64,000 nucleotides of DNA. Origin: Paenibacillus thalictri (GTDB taxonomy: Bacteria; Bacillota; Bacilli; Paenibacillales; NBRC-103111). This document shows positions 7,707-15,804 of the stretch, one piece after another. Numbering within the stretch: position 1 is the first letter of the stretch; every line of letters starts with the position of its first letter. The notes under the pieces are model-generated. The model had not been told where the DNA came from. It worked only from the letters and a program-made list of their open reading frames with translations, and searched no databases. The position numbers and the translations under genes were made by a program. The stretch lies in assembly GCF_004307995.1 (NCBI RefSeq), contig NZ_SIRE01000019.1:1-64000 (forward strand), read 5' to 3'.

Positions 7707-9326
7707 TTAGCCAATATTGCGGCAAAGCCGTTTGATGCGCGCTTCAAGTTCTCTTAAGCTGAACGGCTTCGTCACATAATCGTCGGCACCAAGCTGCAGC
7801 GCGCGGACAATATCCTGCTCCGCTTTGCGGCCCGTCAGCATCACGACGATATAATTCCCGGCATCCGGCAGCTCGCGAATCCGCTGCAGCACTTCCATGC
7901 CGTCCATTCGCGGCATCATCCCGTCAAGCAGCACCAGAACCGGCTCCGCCCCGGTGCGCCACGGGTCCTCGAGAAACGATGCCCCATCACCAAACGGACG
8001 AATTTCCGCTTCCAACCGCTCGGTAAAGCAGCTTTTGATATGCTCGGCCACCATCGAACGTACCAACGCGTCATCGTCGACAACGGCCACTTTTAATTTT
8101 CGTTTAACAGGTTCGGCGGGCGAACCGTCAAAAATTTCTACTCTCCGGCGACCTGCCTTTTTCGCTGCATATAAAGCGATATCAGCCTTCTCGAGCCAAT
8201 ACGGAAGATCATGCTCCGCATCGCTTGCTTCGACGACACCGGCAGAGAAACTCAAAGAAAACGGGCCTTGCGGCGAGTCGAAAATCAGCGTCGTAAATTC
8301 CCCGATCAGCCGCTCTATCAGCAGCGCAGCTTCCTTCTGTCCCGTACGCGGCATCAGCAGTACGAACTCTTCTCCGCCATAACGGATAAAAATATCCGTC
8401 GCTCGGGATCCGGCTTTTATAAACGAGGCAAATCGGGACAACACCTCATCGCCGACGAGATGACCGTATTTGTCGTTCACTTGCTTGAAACGATCGAGGT
8501 CGAGCACCGCCACAGAGAAACGGTTGCCAGATCTCCGCATATCGGATTGCAGCTTCTCATACGGTTCCTGCATATATTTCCGGTTGTACGCGCCGGTCAA
8601 TTCGTCGACAAAAAGCACCCGTTCGAGCCGCTTCTTGCGGGCCAGCTGACGCTCAAGCCGAATGATGACCTCTTCCATGTCGAGTGGTTTGCACATGAAA
8701 TCGTCGGCGCCCATCCGGTACGCCTGAAAACGCGTTGCCCTCTCGCAATCCACGCTAATGACCATCGTTGGCACATATTGCGCCTTCATTTTTTCACCGA
8801 TCGTCCGCATCACTTCAAAGCCGCTTGTCGCAGGGATATTCAGATCGAGGATAAAACAATCCGGCATCATGTCGTGATAATAATCGATCGCTTTGAGCGG
8901 CTGGGGGGTAGCGATCACCGACCATCCCGCCTGCTCCAGTCCTTCCTTCATATACATCAGCAGTGTGGCATCGTCATCCAGCAGAATGACCAAAGGACGG
9001 TCCTCGTCGCTGTTCGCCGCACTTGTCTCGTTGTCTGCAATCGTAATATCTTGCGGAAAATAAGGCTCCCCGCCGGTTCGGATCAGTTCTACCAGCAAAA
9101 CACGCAGATTATCCTTCGACCAGGGTAACCCTTCTCTTTCTTCCGCCTGCCGCTGCAGCCGCTGCGCGTTCTCCGCCAAGTCCAGCAGTCCGATGGTGCC
9201 GGCCGTCCCCTGAATGGAATGAAGGAAACGGTATACGTCTTCATTCGGAACAGGAGCTGCTTGACTGAGCCATTGTTCCAGTTGCTTGTTTATATTTACG
9301 ATTAATGATGCCTTGTATTTGTTCAT
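7707..9326 (-). CDS. Hpt-REC-GGDEF-REC diguanylate cyclase response regulator
   Basis: A 539-residue cytosolic protein. An N-terminal Hpt-type helical bundle has FLHSIQGTAG (His near 35). A first receiver follows with CFILDLNIPATSGF (Asp near 160), then a GGDEF domain with RYGGEEF (near 317) and DELTGAYNRKY, and a second receiver with LLDGMMPRMDG. The GGEEF active site is intact, so cyclic di-GMP synthesis is expected. An RxxD inhibitory site is not obvious. Having both an Hpt and two receivers lets this protein both pass on and receive phosphate, probably with the receiver and hybrid kinase encoded next. The ATG at 9326 has GGAGG seven bases upstream, so I prefer it to the start six codons earlier. 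Confidence 0.9.
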   Translation of the reverse strand: MNKYKASLIVNINKQLEQWLSQAAPVPNEDVYRFLHSIQGTAGTIGLLDLAENAQRLQRQAEEREGLPWSKDNLRVLLVELIRTGGEPYFPQDITIADNETSAANSDEDRPLVILLDDDATLLMYMKEGLEQAGWSVIATPQPLKAIDYYHDMMPDCFILDLNIPATSGFEVMRTIGEKMKAQYVPTMVISVDCERATRFQAYRMGADDFMCKPLDMEEVIIRLERQLARKKRLERVLFVDELTGAYNRKYMQEPYEKLQSDMRRSGNRFSVAVLDLDRFKQVNDKYGHLVGDEVLSRFASFIKAGSRATDIFIRYGGEEFVLLMPRTGQKEAALLIERLIGEFTTLIFDSPQGPFSLSFSAGVVEASDAEHDLPYWLEKADIALYAAKKAGRRRVEIFDGSPAEPVKRKLKVAVVDDDALVRSMVAEHIKSCFTERLEAEIRPFGDGASFLEDPWRTGAEPVLVLLDGMMPRMDGMEVLQRIRELPDAGNYIVVMLTGRKAEQDIVRALQLGADDYVTKPFSLRELEARIKRLCRNIG

Positions 9327-9357
9327 CCCTATACCTCCGCTCATTCAACCAAACAGT

Positions 9358-9837
9358 TCAACGTGCAATCGGCCCCAGCGTGGCTTCGCACACTAACACC
9401 AAGTCCGCGCCGCGCACAAAAATCTGTGTCCCTCTCCGTCCGGCGCTGATACTTACAGGATCTAAATCCCGTATGGAATCATCTATGTACAGCGGATACC
9501 TTTTTTTCACACCAAGCGGAGAAACCCCGCCGCGAATATATCCCGTCAAAGCTTGAAGGTCCTTCACCGGGACCATCTCCACCTTCTTGTTGCTGCTGAC
9601 GGCGGCCAAAGATTTTAAATCCAGCTCTTTGTCTCCGGGAACACATGCCATCAAGATGCCTGTCTTATCTCCCTTCAGAACAAGCGTCTTAAAAAGATGC
9701 GAGGGCAATATCCCCACCTTCTCAGCTACCGTCACCGCATCCATTTCCTCTTCATTCCATTCGTAATCGTGAAGGGTGTAATGGATTTTATGTGTGTCCA
9801 ATATTCGAGATGCCGTCGTTTTAGTTCCTACTGCCAT
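9358..9837 (-). CDS. YbaK/EbsC-type Cys-tRNA(Pro) deacylase
   Basis: A 159-residue protein of the YbaK/ProX editing family, which hydrolyses Cys-tRNA(Pro) made by mistake by prolyl-tRNA synthetase. Visible family features are TKTTASRILD at the start, the catalytic Lys in HLFKTLVLKG, the GDKELDLKSLA segment, GYIRGGVSPLG, and ISAGRRGTQIFVRGADLV near the end. Length matches the family (about 155-160). The ATG at 9837 follows AAGGCAGGTG at good spacing; an earlier start 17 codons upstream has no such site. It is encoded just upstream of the GGDEF regulator on the same strand, with no functional link evident. Confidence 0.88.
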   Translation of the reverse strand: MAVGTKTTASRILDTHKIHYTLHDYEWNEEEMDAVTVAEKVGILPSHLFKTLVLKGDKTGILMACVPGDKELDLKSLAAVSSNKKVEMVPVKDLQALTGYIRGGVSPLGVKKRYPLYIDDSIRDLDPVSISAGRRGTQIFVRGADLVLVCEATLGPIAR

Positions 9838-10030
9838 GCAAATCACCTGCCTTACATCCTCATCAAGTAAATCGCGTTCCTTCGCCAAATCTTATCGTGC
9901 AGACCCGATCTCCCCGCAAAAAACGTTATTGTTACAATTATACAATTACAGCTCATGGGGCTGCTATAGAAAAAATTGATCATTCAACGACAATATGGCG
10001 GCTTTATGCCATCAGACGGATCAAATGCAC

Positions 10031-10066
10031 AAAAAAAAGCCGCATGCACTCAATGGCGCTGCAGCT
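10031..10066 (-). terminator. probable terminator of the ferritin gene
   Basis: The minus strand shows AAGCTGCA and TGCATGCGGCTT arms followed by a run of eight T. The stem has internal mismatches. Confidence 0.45.
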
Positions 10067-10100
10067 TCGGTTGGTCCGATATGTACCTGAATGGTTTGTT

Positions 10101-10604
10101 TTATGCCGTCGGAGGAGTAAAGACACGTTGCGCAAATTCAGCATCCAGCATATAGAAAGCGTTGCTGTCTCTGTCGATGCGTTTCAGCTTCTGAATGATG
10201 TTGTCAAACATCGCTTCTTCTTCCACCTGTTCGTCGATAAACCATTTCAAGAACTGCATAGTAGCATGTTCCCGTTCGTTTAAAGCCAGATCCGATAGAC
10301 GGTAGATGCGGCTCGTTACAATCTGCTCATGCTCGTAGCCATGCTCATATACTTGAAGCACGGACTGATATTCGTTGTTCGGATGCTCCATCCCGTCAAT
10401 CGTGGCGCGTCTGCCGCGGTCGTTCAAAAATTTATAAATTTTCATCGCATGAAACCGTTCTTCCTCGGCCTGAATAATGAAGAAATTAGCAAAGCCATCC
10501 AGGCTTTCGCCCGAGCAATAAGCGGCCATGGCCAAGTATACGTGCGAAGAATAAAATTCGAAGTTCATTTGTTCATTTAGCGCTTGGTACAGCTCATCTG
10601 ACAT
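10101..10604 (-). CDS. ferritin (non-heme iron storage protein)
   Basis: A 167-residue four-helix-bundle protein of the bacterial FtnA type. It assembles into a 24-mer that oxidises Fe(II) and stores iron as ferric mineral in the cytosol. The ferroxidase ligands are in place: Glu in NEQMNFEFYSSHVYLAMA (helix A), EEERFHAMKIYKF (Glu-x-x-His of helix B), and the Glu/Gln pairs in the WFIDEQVEEEAMF helix. I take the ATG at 10604, preceded by AAGGCGG; a TTG codon directly before it is also in frame. A Fur-box gene of iron biology lies just upstream on the same strand, separated by a terminator. Confidence 0.93.
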   Translation of the reverse strand: MSDELYQALNEQMNFEFYSSHVYLAMAAYCSGESLDGFANFFIIQAEEERFHAMKIYKFLNDRGRRATIDGMEHPNNEYQSVLQVYEHGYEHEQIVTSRIYRLSDLALNEREHATMQFLKWFIDEQVEEEAMFDNIIQKLKRIDRDSNAFYMLDAEFAQRVFTPPTA

Positions 10605-10659
10605 CAAGTGGGTTTCCGCCTTCCTATGGGCTACATTGGTTTTATTTCTTTCTCTTCCC

Positions 10660-10702
10660 TGAAATATACAATAAAATCAGCCTTATTGCAACGAATAGGC
10701 TG
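10660..10702 (-). terminator. Rho-independent terminator of the DUF1450 gene
   Basis: The minus strand shows CAGCCTATT and AATAAGGCTG arms around a CGTTGC loop, followed by ATTTTATTGTAT. It separates the DUF1450 gene from ferritin. Confidence 0.65.
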
Positions 10703-10739
10703 TGTGGAAGATCAAGATAACCTGCAGTCCATGAAGAGG

Positions 10740-10964
10740 TTACCCAATCAAGTTTTTCAGTTCTTTAACCAGCTTTTTCGCAGAAGGAGCAAATACCAGC
10801 TGTTCCGACTTGCCCAGCAGTACCATGCAGCCTTTGGAGCAGGCTTTGCAGCTGCCGAGACAATCGCGTTTCTTATGCTTAATCTCCGGAAATTTGTCTT
10901 TCATAGTTTTGTATACGGATTTGGAACCACGTTTGAGGTTTCTGCAGCAATACTTGATTTTCAC
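10740..10964 (-). CDS. DUF1450 (YuzB-type) cysteine-rich protein
   Basis: A 74-residue protein with paired cysteines in KIKYCCRNLKRG and a C-x3-C-x2-C-x3-C cluster in DCLGSCKACSKGCMVLL, as in the DUF1450 family of Firmicutes, whose role is unknown but likely involves a metal or iron-sulfur site. The reading frame is open for 54 further codons upstream, but the GTG at 10964 follows GGGAGTGCGGGGG and gives the normal family start. The upstream extension would cross the Fur box. A Fur box 55 bp upstream predicts induction under iron starvation. Confidence 0.82.
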   Translation of the reverse strand: MKIKYCCRNLKRGSKSVYKTMKDKFPEIKHKKRDCLGSCKACSKGCMVLLGKSEQLVFAPSAKKLVKELKNLIG

Positions 10965-11018
10965 TGGCCCCCGCACTCCCTTTCGTATGTCGCTGGATAA
11001 AGAACCCACGAATATGAT

Positions 11019-11037
11019 GATAATGGTTCTCATTATC
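11019..11037. promoter_or_regulatory. Fur box
   Basis: GATAATG-gttct-CATTATC is a 19-bp inverted repeat that matches both arms of the consensus GATAATGATAATCATTATC. It lies 55 bp upstream of the DUF1450 GTG start, so iron-dependent repression is expected. Confidence 0.8.
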
Positions 11038-11056
11038 ATTGTCAATACAAGAAAAA

Positions 11057-11083
11057 GCGGACATACCCGAAAAGTACGTCCGC
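11057..11083 (-). terminator. Rho-independent terminator of the sigma/anti-sigma operon
   Basis: The arms GCGGAC-TAC and GTA-GTCCGC enclose a TTTTCGG loop and are followed on the minus strand by TTTTTCTTG, about 50 bp after the anti-sigma stop. Confidence 0.7.
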
Positions 11084-11133
11084 CTGTACACCATGTTTCC
11101 CCGATATCTGTACGTTTTATTGCCAAAGTAAAT

Positions 11134-11895
11134 TTATTTGCTGGATAAGGAAGTTATGATTTTCCCCAAAGTCTCGTTATCAAAGTCTTTTTCCGTCATC
11201 TGATACAACTCATACGTAAATCCGTCGTGTTCCCATAACACAATGCCATTGGCAAAATAAACCGTGGTCCCGCCGATGGCTTCCTTCTTGACTTCGCCTG
11301 TCGTACCGATCCCGTTGTTCCCGCCCTTTGATATGAGCAGCGACATAAATTCGCTGTCCTTCTTATACTGCACTTCGATCATATGGTCGCCTTGCACTAC
11401 GCAATTCGCAAGCTGATAATGTTCCGACAGCCAAGCTGGCGCAGGAAAAGCGATGCCAGTAGCTTTGCGCGCATCCTGCAGCGACATGTTTTTCGGGGCC
11501 TCCCTTTGCGGCCGTTCCGATCGGGCACTTTGCTCTTGGGCAGCTCCTTTGTTTACTTCTGCGGCGGGAAGCTCTTTATCGTATTGCGTAATGACCATAT
11601 TGCCGACTTGGAAACGCGCCAATATCGACTGAATCATGTCTTGGGCATATGAGGTTGTCGAGAATATCCCGCACAAGCAGATGACAGCTGCGGCGCTCAC
11701 AGCGACAGCTTTCCATTTATTTTTTTTCATATGGATCCCGCTCCCTTGTATGTAATTGGCTTGAATGGCTCCGCTCTCCAGCTTGCTCTTCAAGCGGTTG
11801 AAAATCCGTTCCCGGTAGGCGCTTCCGTCCATCTCCGTGTTGGCCAGCAAGTCGGCCAGCTCGCTAAATTCACCCGTATTTTGTTTATTATTCAT
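11134..11895 (-). CDS. probable anti-sigma factor, single-pass membrane protein with DUF4367-like domain
   Basis: A 253-residue protein. Residues 1-55 are a cytosolic helical region (ELADLLANTEMDGSAYRERIFNR) of the kind that binds ECF sigma factors. One transmembrane helix follows (about 61-82, AVAVSAAAVICLCGIF). The rest is an exported domain whose end (YELYQMTEKDFDNETLGKII) fits DUF4367. There is no zinc-binding H-x3-C-x2-C motif. It is encoded right after the ECF sigma gene with an 8-bp overlap, so it very likely holds that sigma factor at the membrane until an envelope signal releases it. A terminator follows the gene. Confidence 0.75.
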   Translation of the reverse strand: MNNKQNTGEFSELADLLANTEMDGSAYRERIFNRLKSKLESGAIQANYIQGSGIHMKKNKWKAVAVSAAAVICLCGIFSTTSYAQDMIQSILARFQVGNMVITQYDKELPAAEVNKGAAQEQSARSERPQREAPKNMSLQDARKATGIAFPAPAWLSEHYQLANCVVQGDHMIEVQYKKDSEFMSLLISKGGNNGIGTTGEVKKEAIGGTTVYFANGIVLWEHDGFTYELYQMTEKDFDNETLGKIITSLSSK

Positions 11896-12466
11896 ATTGC
11901 CCTCCGGCCTCCAGTTCCTTGTGCAGTTTTTTTAAACATCTGTAGAGCACAACACCGATTTGGGAACCGCTGACGCCTAACAAATCGGCAATTTCCGAAT
12001 TTTTTAATCCCGCGGCATATTTCATCGCGATGATATTGCGCTCTTTATCGTTTAGTTTGGCAAGCGCCTGAAACAACGCCTGATGGTTATCATCCCGAAT
12101 CACCAAATCTTCGGGTGACGATTTGGGCAGCACCAAGTCCAATATGGAGTGCAGGGAAAAATGCGCCCTTTTCTTTTGCGAGCGGAAGTAATCGGTCACA
12201 GCATTTCTGGCGATCGCAAACAGCCACACTTCAAAGTTCGATTTGCCGGGAGAAAAGGTATGATATTTGGAAATGACCATTTCAAATACATGGCTGCATA
12301 TATCTTCGGCCGCATGATGATTGTTGATCCGGTAACAAATGTATTTATGAACACGTTTGTAGTACATATTGTAAATTTGCGTAAAACTTTCGGCCGACAT
12401 GATCCCGTCATGCACATCGCTCAGCGGATGATGCACCATCCCGGTGTTCAGTTGAGTAATCTCCAC
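11888..12466 (-). CDS. ECF-type RNA polymerase sigma factor
   Basis: A 192-residue sigma-70 family protein with only regions 2 and 4. Region 2 is about residues 28-92 (FTQIYNMYYKRVHKYICYR, then VWLFAIARNAVTDYFR). Region 4 is about 130-185 (LAKLNDKERNIIAMKYAAGLKNSEIADLLGVSGSQIGVVLYR, which includes the helix-turn-helix). It directs polymerase to a small stress or envelope regulon, usually including its own promoter. It is co-transcribed with the overlapping membrane anti-sigma gene. Two perfect palindromes lie 44-81 bp upstream of the start and could be an operator or part of autoregulation. Confidence 0.88.
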   Translation of the reverse strand: MEITQLNTGMVHHPLSDVHDGIMSAESFTQIYNMYYKRVHKYICYRINNHHAAEDICSHVFEMVISKYHTFSPGKSNFEVWLFAIARNAVTDYFRSQKKRAHFSLHSILDLVLPKSSPEDLVIRDDNHQALFQALAKLNDKERNIIAMKYAAGLKNSEIADLLGVSGSQIGVVLYRCLKKLHKELEAGGQYE

Positions 12467-12509
12467 CTCTTCCCCTCCGTTTCATCTATATGGAACTTCA
12501 TTTCTTATC

Positions 12510-12547
12510 AACAAATTGCGCAATTTGTTTTTTTGTGAGTCTCACAA
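12510..12547. promoter_or_regulatory. two adjacent perfect palindromes upstream of the ECF sigma gene
   Basis: AACAAATTGCGCAATTTGTT (12510-12529) is a 20-bp perfect palindrome. Three bases further lies TTGTGAG-t-CTCACAA (12533-12547), a 7-1-7 perfect inverted repeat. Neither has a plus-strand gene before it that would need a terminator. They are most simply operator sites for a dimeric repressor or activator of the sigma operon. Confidence 0.45.
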
Positions 12548-12595
12548 CAGTTAATACGCAGAAAGGCGGAATGTATTAACAACCCGGAAAATAAA

Positions 12596-12626
12596 AAGAG
12601 GAGCTTCGCCGGGGCAAGTTCCTCTT
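12596..12626 (-). terminator. Rho-independent terminator of the nitrilase gene
   Basis: The arms AAGAGGAaCTTGC and GcgaAGcTCCTCTT form a stable hairpin on the minus strand, followed by TTTTATTTTCC, about 87 bp after the nitrilase stop. Confidence 0.75.
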
Positions 12627-12712
12627 TCATCTGGATTCTATTGTATCAGTCATACGTGAAGCGGCAGTAGTGTTAATTTATGGGACTGTGACCGGGTGTA
12701 AGCGATATATGT

Positions 12713-13660
12713 TTAAACGTTTTTTACGATCCGCTGTTTTTTATCGTTGACCGTCAATTGAAAAATATCCGGGCGGCTGTAATGCCCCACCGCATCGAAG
12801 TCAAACCGGCTCTGCGCGATTTGGCGCAGGTCCAGCGTTGCAATAAGGATCCCTTCTTGATTCATAAGCGGCTGAGCGACATATTCGCCAAGCGGGCCTA
12901 CGATCGCGCTCCCCCCGCTGCTGAGAATGTCAGGATCATTTTTAATATCCTCATAATAAGCCAAATCGTCAGGATACGAAGCTTTTGTGGCAAATTGGTT
13001 GCATGAGATGACAAAACAACGTCCTTCACAAGCGATATGCCTGATCGTAGACTGCCACGTATCGCGAGCGTCCGCTGTAGGCGCGATGTAGATGTCAATG
13101 CCCTGCGCATACAACGCCGTCCGTGCCAACGGCATATAGTTCTCCCAGCATATCAAACCGCCGATTCGTCCAAAAGGAGTCTCCATGACGGTTAATGTAC
13201 TGCCGTCTCCTTGCCCCCACAATAAACGTTCTGAACCCGTCGGCACAAGCTTGCGGTGTTTGCCCAACAGCTCCCCGTCCGGGCCGATGTACACGATCGC
13301 GTTATACAACGTCCCGCGGCTGAACTCTTGGTCACGCTCCACAACGCCAATGACCAGGTAGACCCCCAGCTCCTTGGCCAATTCTCCGAGCAGCTGCGTT
13401 TCTGCTCCCGGGATCTCGATGGCGCTTGCCCAATAACGCTCCCAGTCTTTTCTCCCGTCTGTGGTCCGGCTCCCGACACGTGCTCCAAAACTTAATCCCC
13501 GCGGATAGCCGGGCACAAACACTTCGGGAAAAACAATCAGCTTGGCTCCCTGCTCGGCCGCTTCTCTTGAGGCGCTGGCGATCTTGTCCATGGCGGACTG
13601 TTTATTAAACAACACCGGCGCAGCTTGCACAACGGCTACTTTTACAGTGGAATATTCCAT
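12713..13660 (-). CDS. nitrilase (carbon-nitrogen hydrolase superfamily)
   Basis: A 315-residue cytosolic enzyme that hydrolyses a nitrile (R-CN) to the carboxylic acid and ammonia. The catalytic triad of the nitrilase superfamily is visible: Glu46 in LIVFPEVFVPGYP, Lys137 in GKHRKLVPTGSERLLWG, and Cys171 in GGLICWENYMPLAR. The W-G-Q-G-D-G segment and CWENYMPLAR wording are typical of true nitrilases (EC 3.5.5.1) rather than amidases or carbamoylases. It has its own terminator and is divergently transcribed from a MocR regulator, which probably controls it. Aromatic, arylaceto- or aliphatic specificity cannot be decided. Confidence 0.9.
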   Translation of the reverse strand: MEYSTVKVAVVQAAPVLFNKQSAMDKIASASREAAEQGAKLIVFPEVFVPGYPRGLSFGARVGSRTTDGRKDWERYWASAIEIPGAETQLLGELAKELGVYLVIGVVERDQEFSRGTLYNAIVYIGPDGELLGKHRKLVPTGSERLLWGQGDGSTLTVMETPFGRIGGLICWENYMPLARTALYAQGIDIYIAPTADARDTWQSTIRHIACEGRCFVISCNQFATKASYPDDLAYYEDIKNDPDILSSGGSAIVGPLGEYVAQPLMNQEGILIATLDLRQIAQSRFDFDAVGHYSRPDIFQLTVNDKKQRIVKNV

Positions 13661-13733
13661 TCTCCTACCCCTCCCTGCACCGCTTTACATATCGGCTTGC
13701 TTCCCATGATAAAAGAAAGCATCTGAAAATTAA

Positions 13734-13765
13734 CCATCCAAAAGAAGACGACTTTTGGCCATCCA
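13734..13765. promoter_or_regulatory. candidate MocR operator in the nitrilase/MocR divergent region
   Basis: Direct repeats CCATCCA (13734-13740 and 13759-13765, 25 bp apart) overlap the inverted repeat CCAAAAG-aagacga-CTTTTGG (13738-13758). MocR-type regulators often bind direct repeats in the intergenic region shared with their target. The role is inferred. Confidence 0.4.
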
Positions 13766-13890
13766 TTCCAGCGGTTCGTCATATGGTCATCATGGAAAAG
13801 TTGAAAAAAACTCCTTTAATATTCACATTCAGTGGTATGATAAAAAAAACAAAACGATGATTTCATTTACAAATATGAGGAGCGAACACG

Positions 13891-15327
13891 ATGTGGGAAC
13901 TTGATCGGCACAGCGGCAAACCGCTTTATGAACAAATTGCCGACCATTTGGAGCAACGAATTTCATATGGGGAATTTCCGCCCGGCAGTTTGCTTCCATC
14001 CGAAAGAAAGCTGGCGGACCAGCTTGGCGTCAATCGAAGCACCGTTATTTTGGCTTATGCAGAGCTGCGCGCGATGGGGATTATCGAAAGCCGAAGCGGC
14101 AGCGGCACACGTGTCAGCACTTCGAAATGGGGGGCGACGCCCAAACATACGCCGAATTGGAGCCGGTATGCCGAAGGCGGCAGCTTCCTGCCGAACCTCC
14201 CTTTTATGCGCAAAATCCGCGAGGCGTTAAACCAGCACCCATCCCTCATTGATTTTGCCAGCGGTGAACTGGCGGCGGATCTGGCGCCAATGGAAGAAAT
14301 CGCCGAGCTTATGAGCGAGCACCGCTACACCTCCTATCTGGGGTACGACAATCCGCAGGGTTATATCCCTTTAAGACAAGCTTTAGTATCTTATCTGAAT
14401 ACATATCGCGGCATCCAAACGGCGGAATCGTCGATTTTGATCACATCCGGTTCGCAGCAATCGTTGTACTTAATTACGCAGTGTTTATTGTCCCCGGGGG
14501 ACGCTGTAGCCATTGAAGATCCTTCGTATTGTTATTCGCTGCCGATGTTTCAATCGGCGGGTCTCCGGTTGTTTCGGCTTCCTGTGGACCAGCATGGCAT
14601 TTGCCCGGACGACATTCGTTCCTTATACAAAAAACATCGCATTAAGATGGTATTTACGAACCCGAATTTTCAAAACCCGACGGGGACTGTGTTAAGCGCG
14701 GAGCGCCGTAAGCAATTGTTTGAAGTTACAAGCGAGCTGGGGCTGCCTGTCGTAGAGGACGATCCCTTCGGCTTAACCGCGTTTGAGGACGCCCCGCCAA
14801 TGCCGCTGAAATCGATGGACGTGAACGGTTCCATCCTGTACATCGGATCGTTCTCCAAAATCGCGGCTTCCGGCTTGCGCATCGGCTGGATGGTCGCCCC
14901 GCGTTCAATTGTGGAGCGGCTGGCGGATGCAAGGCAGCAGATGGATTTCGGACTTAGCGTCATTCCTCAGCAGGTGGCCGCGCAGTTTATCAAGTCGGCT
15001 TACTTTCTGCCGCATCTGGAACGCTTGCGGACGCAGCTGCATTTTAAGCGGGATCTGCTGATCGAATCGCTGCAGAAGGAGCTTGCGGATCTCGTTACAT
15101 TTACGCCTCCTCGCGGAGGGCTTCATTTATGGTGCCATCTGCGGCCGCAGGTACACGACGGCAAGCTGCTGGAGGAATCGCTGAAAAGAGGTGTCGTTTT
15201 TGTACCGGGCAGCGTATACGGTTCGGATTCGGGATTTGTTCGATTTACTTATGCGCGGGCCAAAACGGAGAACATTGGCGAAGGGATATCCAGATTTGCG
15301 GAAGCGCTGCGCGAGCTGACAAGCTAA
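13891..15327 (+). CDS. MocR/GabR-type regulator (GntR winged helix fused to fold-I aminotransferase)
   Basis: A 478-residue protein. Residues 1-75 form a GntR-type winged helix (KPLYEQIADHLEQRISYGEF, then LLPSERKLADQLGVNRSTV). The remaining residues form a class I aminotransferase-like domain with the PLP-binding Lys in SFSKIAASGLRIGW (near residue 322), NPNFQNPTG, and an Asp of the pyridine-nitrogen site in VEDDPFG. MocR proteins use PLP plus a ligand (for example an amino compound) as effector and rarely act as enzymes. It is divergent from the nitrilase gene, so regulation of nitrile or amine metabolism is the natural inference. The ATG has GAGGAG upstream. Confidence 0.9.
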   Translation: MWELDRHSGKPLYEQIADHLEQRISYGEFPPGSLLPSERKLADQLGVNRSTVILAYAELRAMGIIESRSGSGTRVSTSKWGATPKHTPNWSRYAEGGSFLPNLPFMRKIREALNQHPSLIDFASGELAADLAPMEEIAELMSEHRYTSYLGYDNPQGYIPLRQALVSYLNTYRGIQTAESSILITSGSQQSLYLITQCLLSPGDAVAIEDPSYCYSLPMFQSAGLRLFRLPVDQHGICPDDIRSLYKKHRIKMVFTNPNFQNPTGTVLSAERRKQLFEVTSELGLPVVEDDPFGLTAFEDAPPMPLKSMDVNGSILYIGSFSKIAASGLRIGWMVAPRSIVERLADARQQMDFGLSVIPQQVAAQFIKSAYFLPHLERLRTQLHFKRDLLIESLQKELADLVTFTPPRGGLHLWCHLRPQVHDGKLLEESLKRGVVFVPGSVYGSDSGFVRFTYARAKTENIGEGISRFAEALRELTS

Positions 15328-15360
15328 CGTCATGGCTGTGTCGCAGTGTTTTTTAAACTA

Positions 15361-15398
15361 AAACAACCGCAAGTCCACTTTGGGCTGCGGTTGTTTTC
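15361..15398. terminator. bidirectional Rho-independent terminator
   Basis: The arms ACAACCGCA and TGCGGTTGT enclose a loop of about 13 nt, with A-rich sequence on the left and TTTTCATTC on the right. It serves the MocR gene on the plus strand and possibly the convergent small membrane gene. Confidence 0.75.
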
Positions 15399-15421
15399 AT
15401 TCATCCTGTTTTTAATGAGGC

Positions 15422-15625
15422 TTACCAGTTCAGAATGCCGACGGAAAGAACGACGGCCAAAGCGATCCCGACCACATAAATCCAGCCCAGACGAAGCCAC
15501 TTTTTGCCCGTATTTTGAAAGTATGCCGGATTCTCCTCTTTGTTGCTTTTGGATTGACCGATCATGACCGTTACAACCAGACCCGCTACCATGACAACCA
15601 CAACCAGAGCCATTAACCAAACCAT
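15422..15625 (-). CDS. small two-helix membrane protein of unknown function
   Basis: A 67-residue protein with a hydrophobic helix at residues 3-22 (WLMALVVVVMVAGLVVTVM), a polar basic loop (GQSKSNKEENPAYFQNTGKK) and a second helix at about 46-65 (GWIYVVGIALAVVLSVGIL). A GGCGGGTG ribosome binding site precedes the ATG. I do not recognise a family. It is convergent with the MocR gene and shares a terminator region with it. Confidence 0.6.
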   Translation of the reverse strand: MVWLMALVVVVMVAGLVVTVMIGQSKSNKEENPAYFQNTGKKWLRLGWIYVVGIALAVVLSVGILNW

Positions 15626-15804
15626 GCTCTATCACCCGCCAAATGGATTTATAATCACCAATACCGGCAGCACGTGCCGTATATTTATTGTCGACAAGGT
15701 CATTATAATCAACGGCCATCTTCATGACACCAGCCAATTATCATCAAGTTGCACCCATCCATTGACAAGGGTAGCGACAGAACGAAACTGCACACTCTGA
15801 GGGC

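Noticed and set aside
12510..12540. Palindrome plus T run read as a plus-strand terminator
   Set aside because: No plus-strand gene lies to the left, so a terminator role has no client; an operator is more likely.
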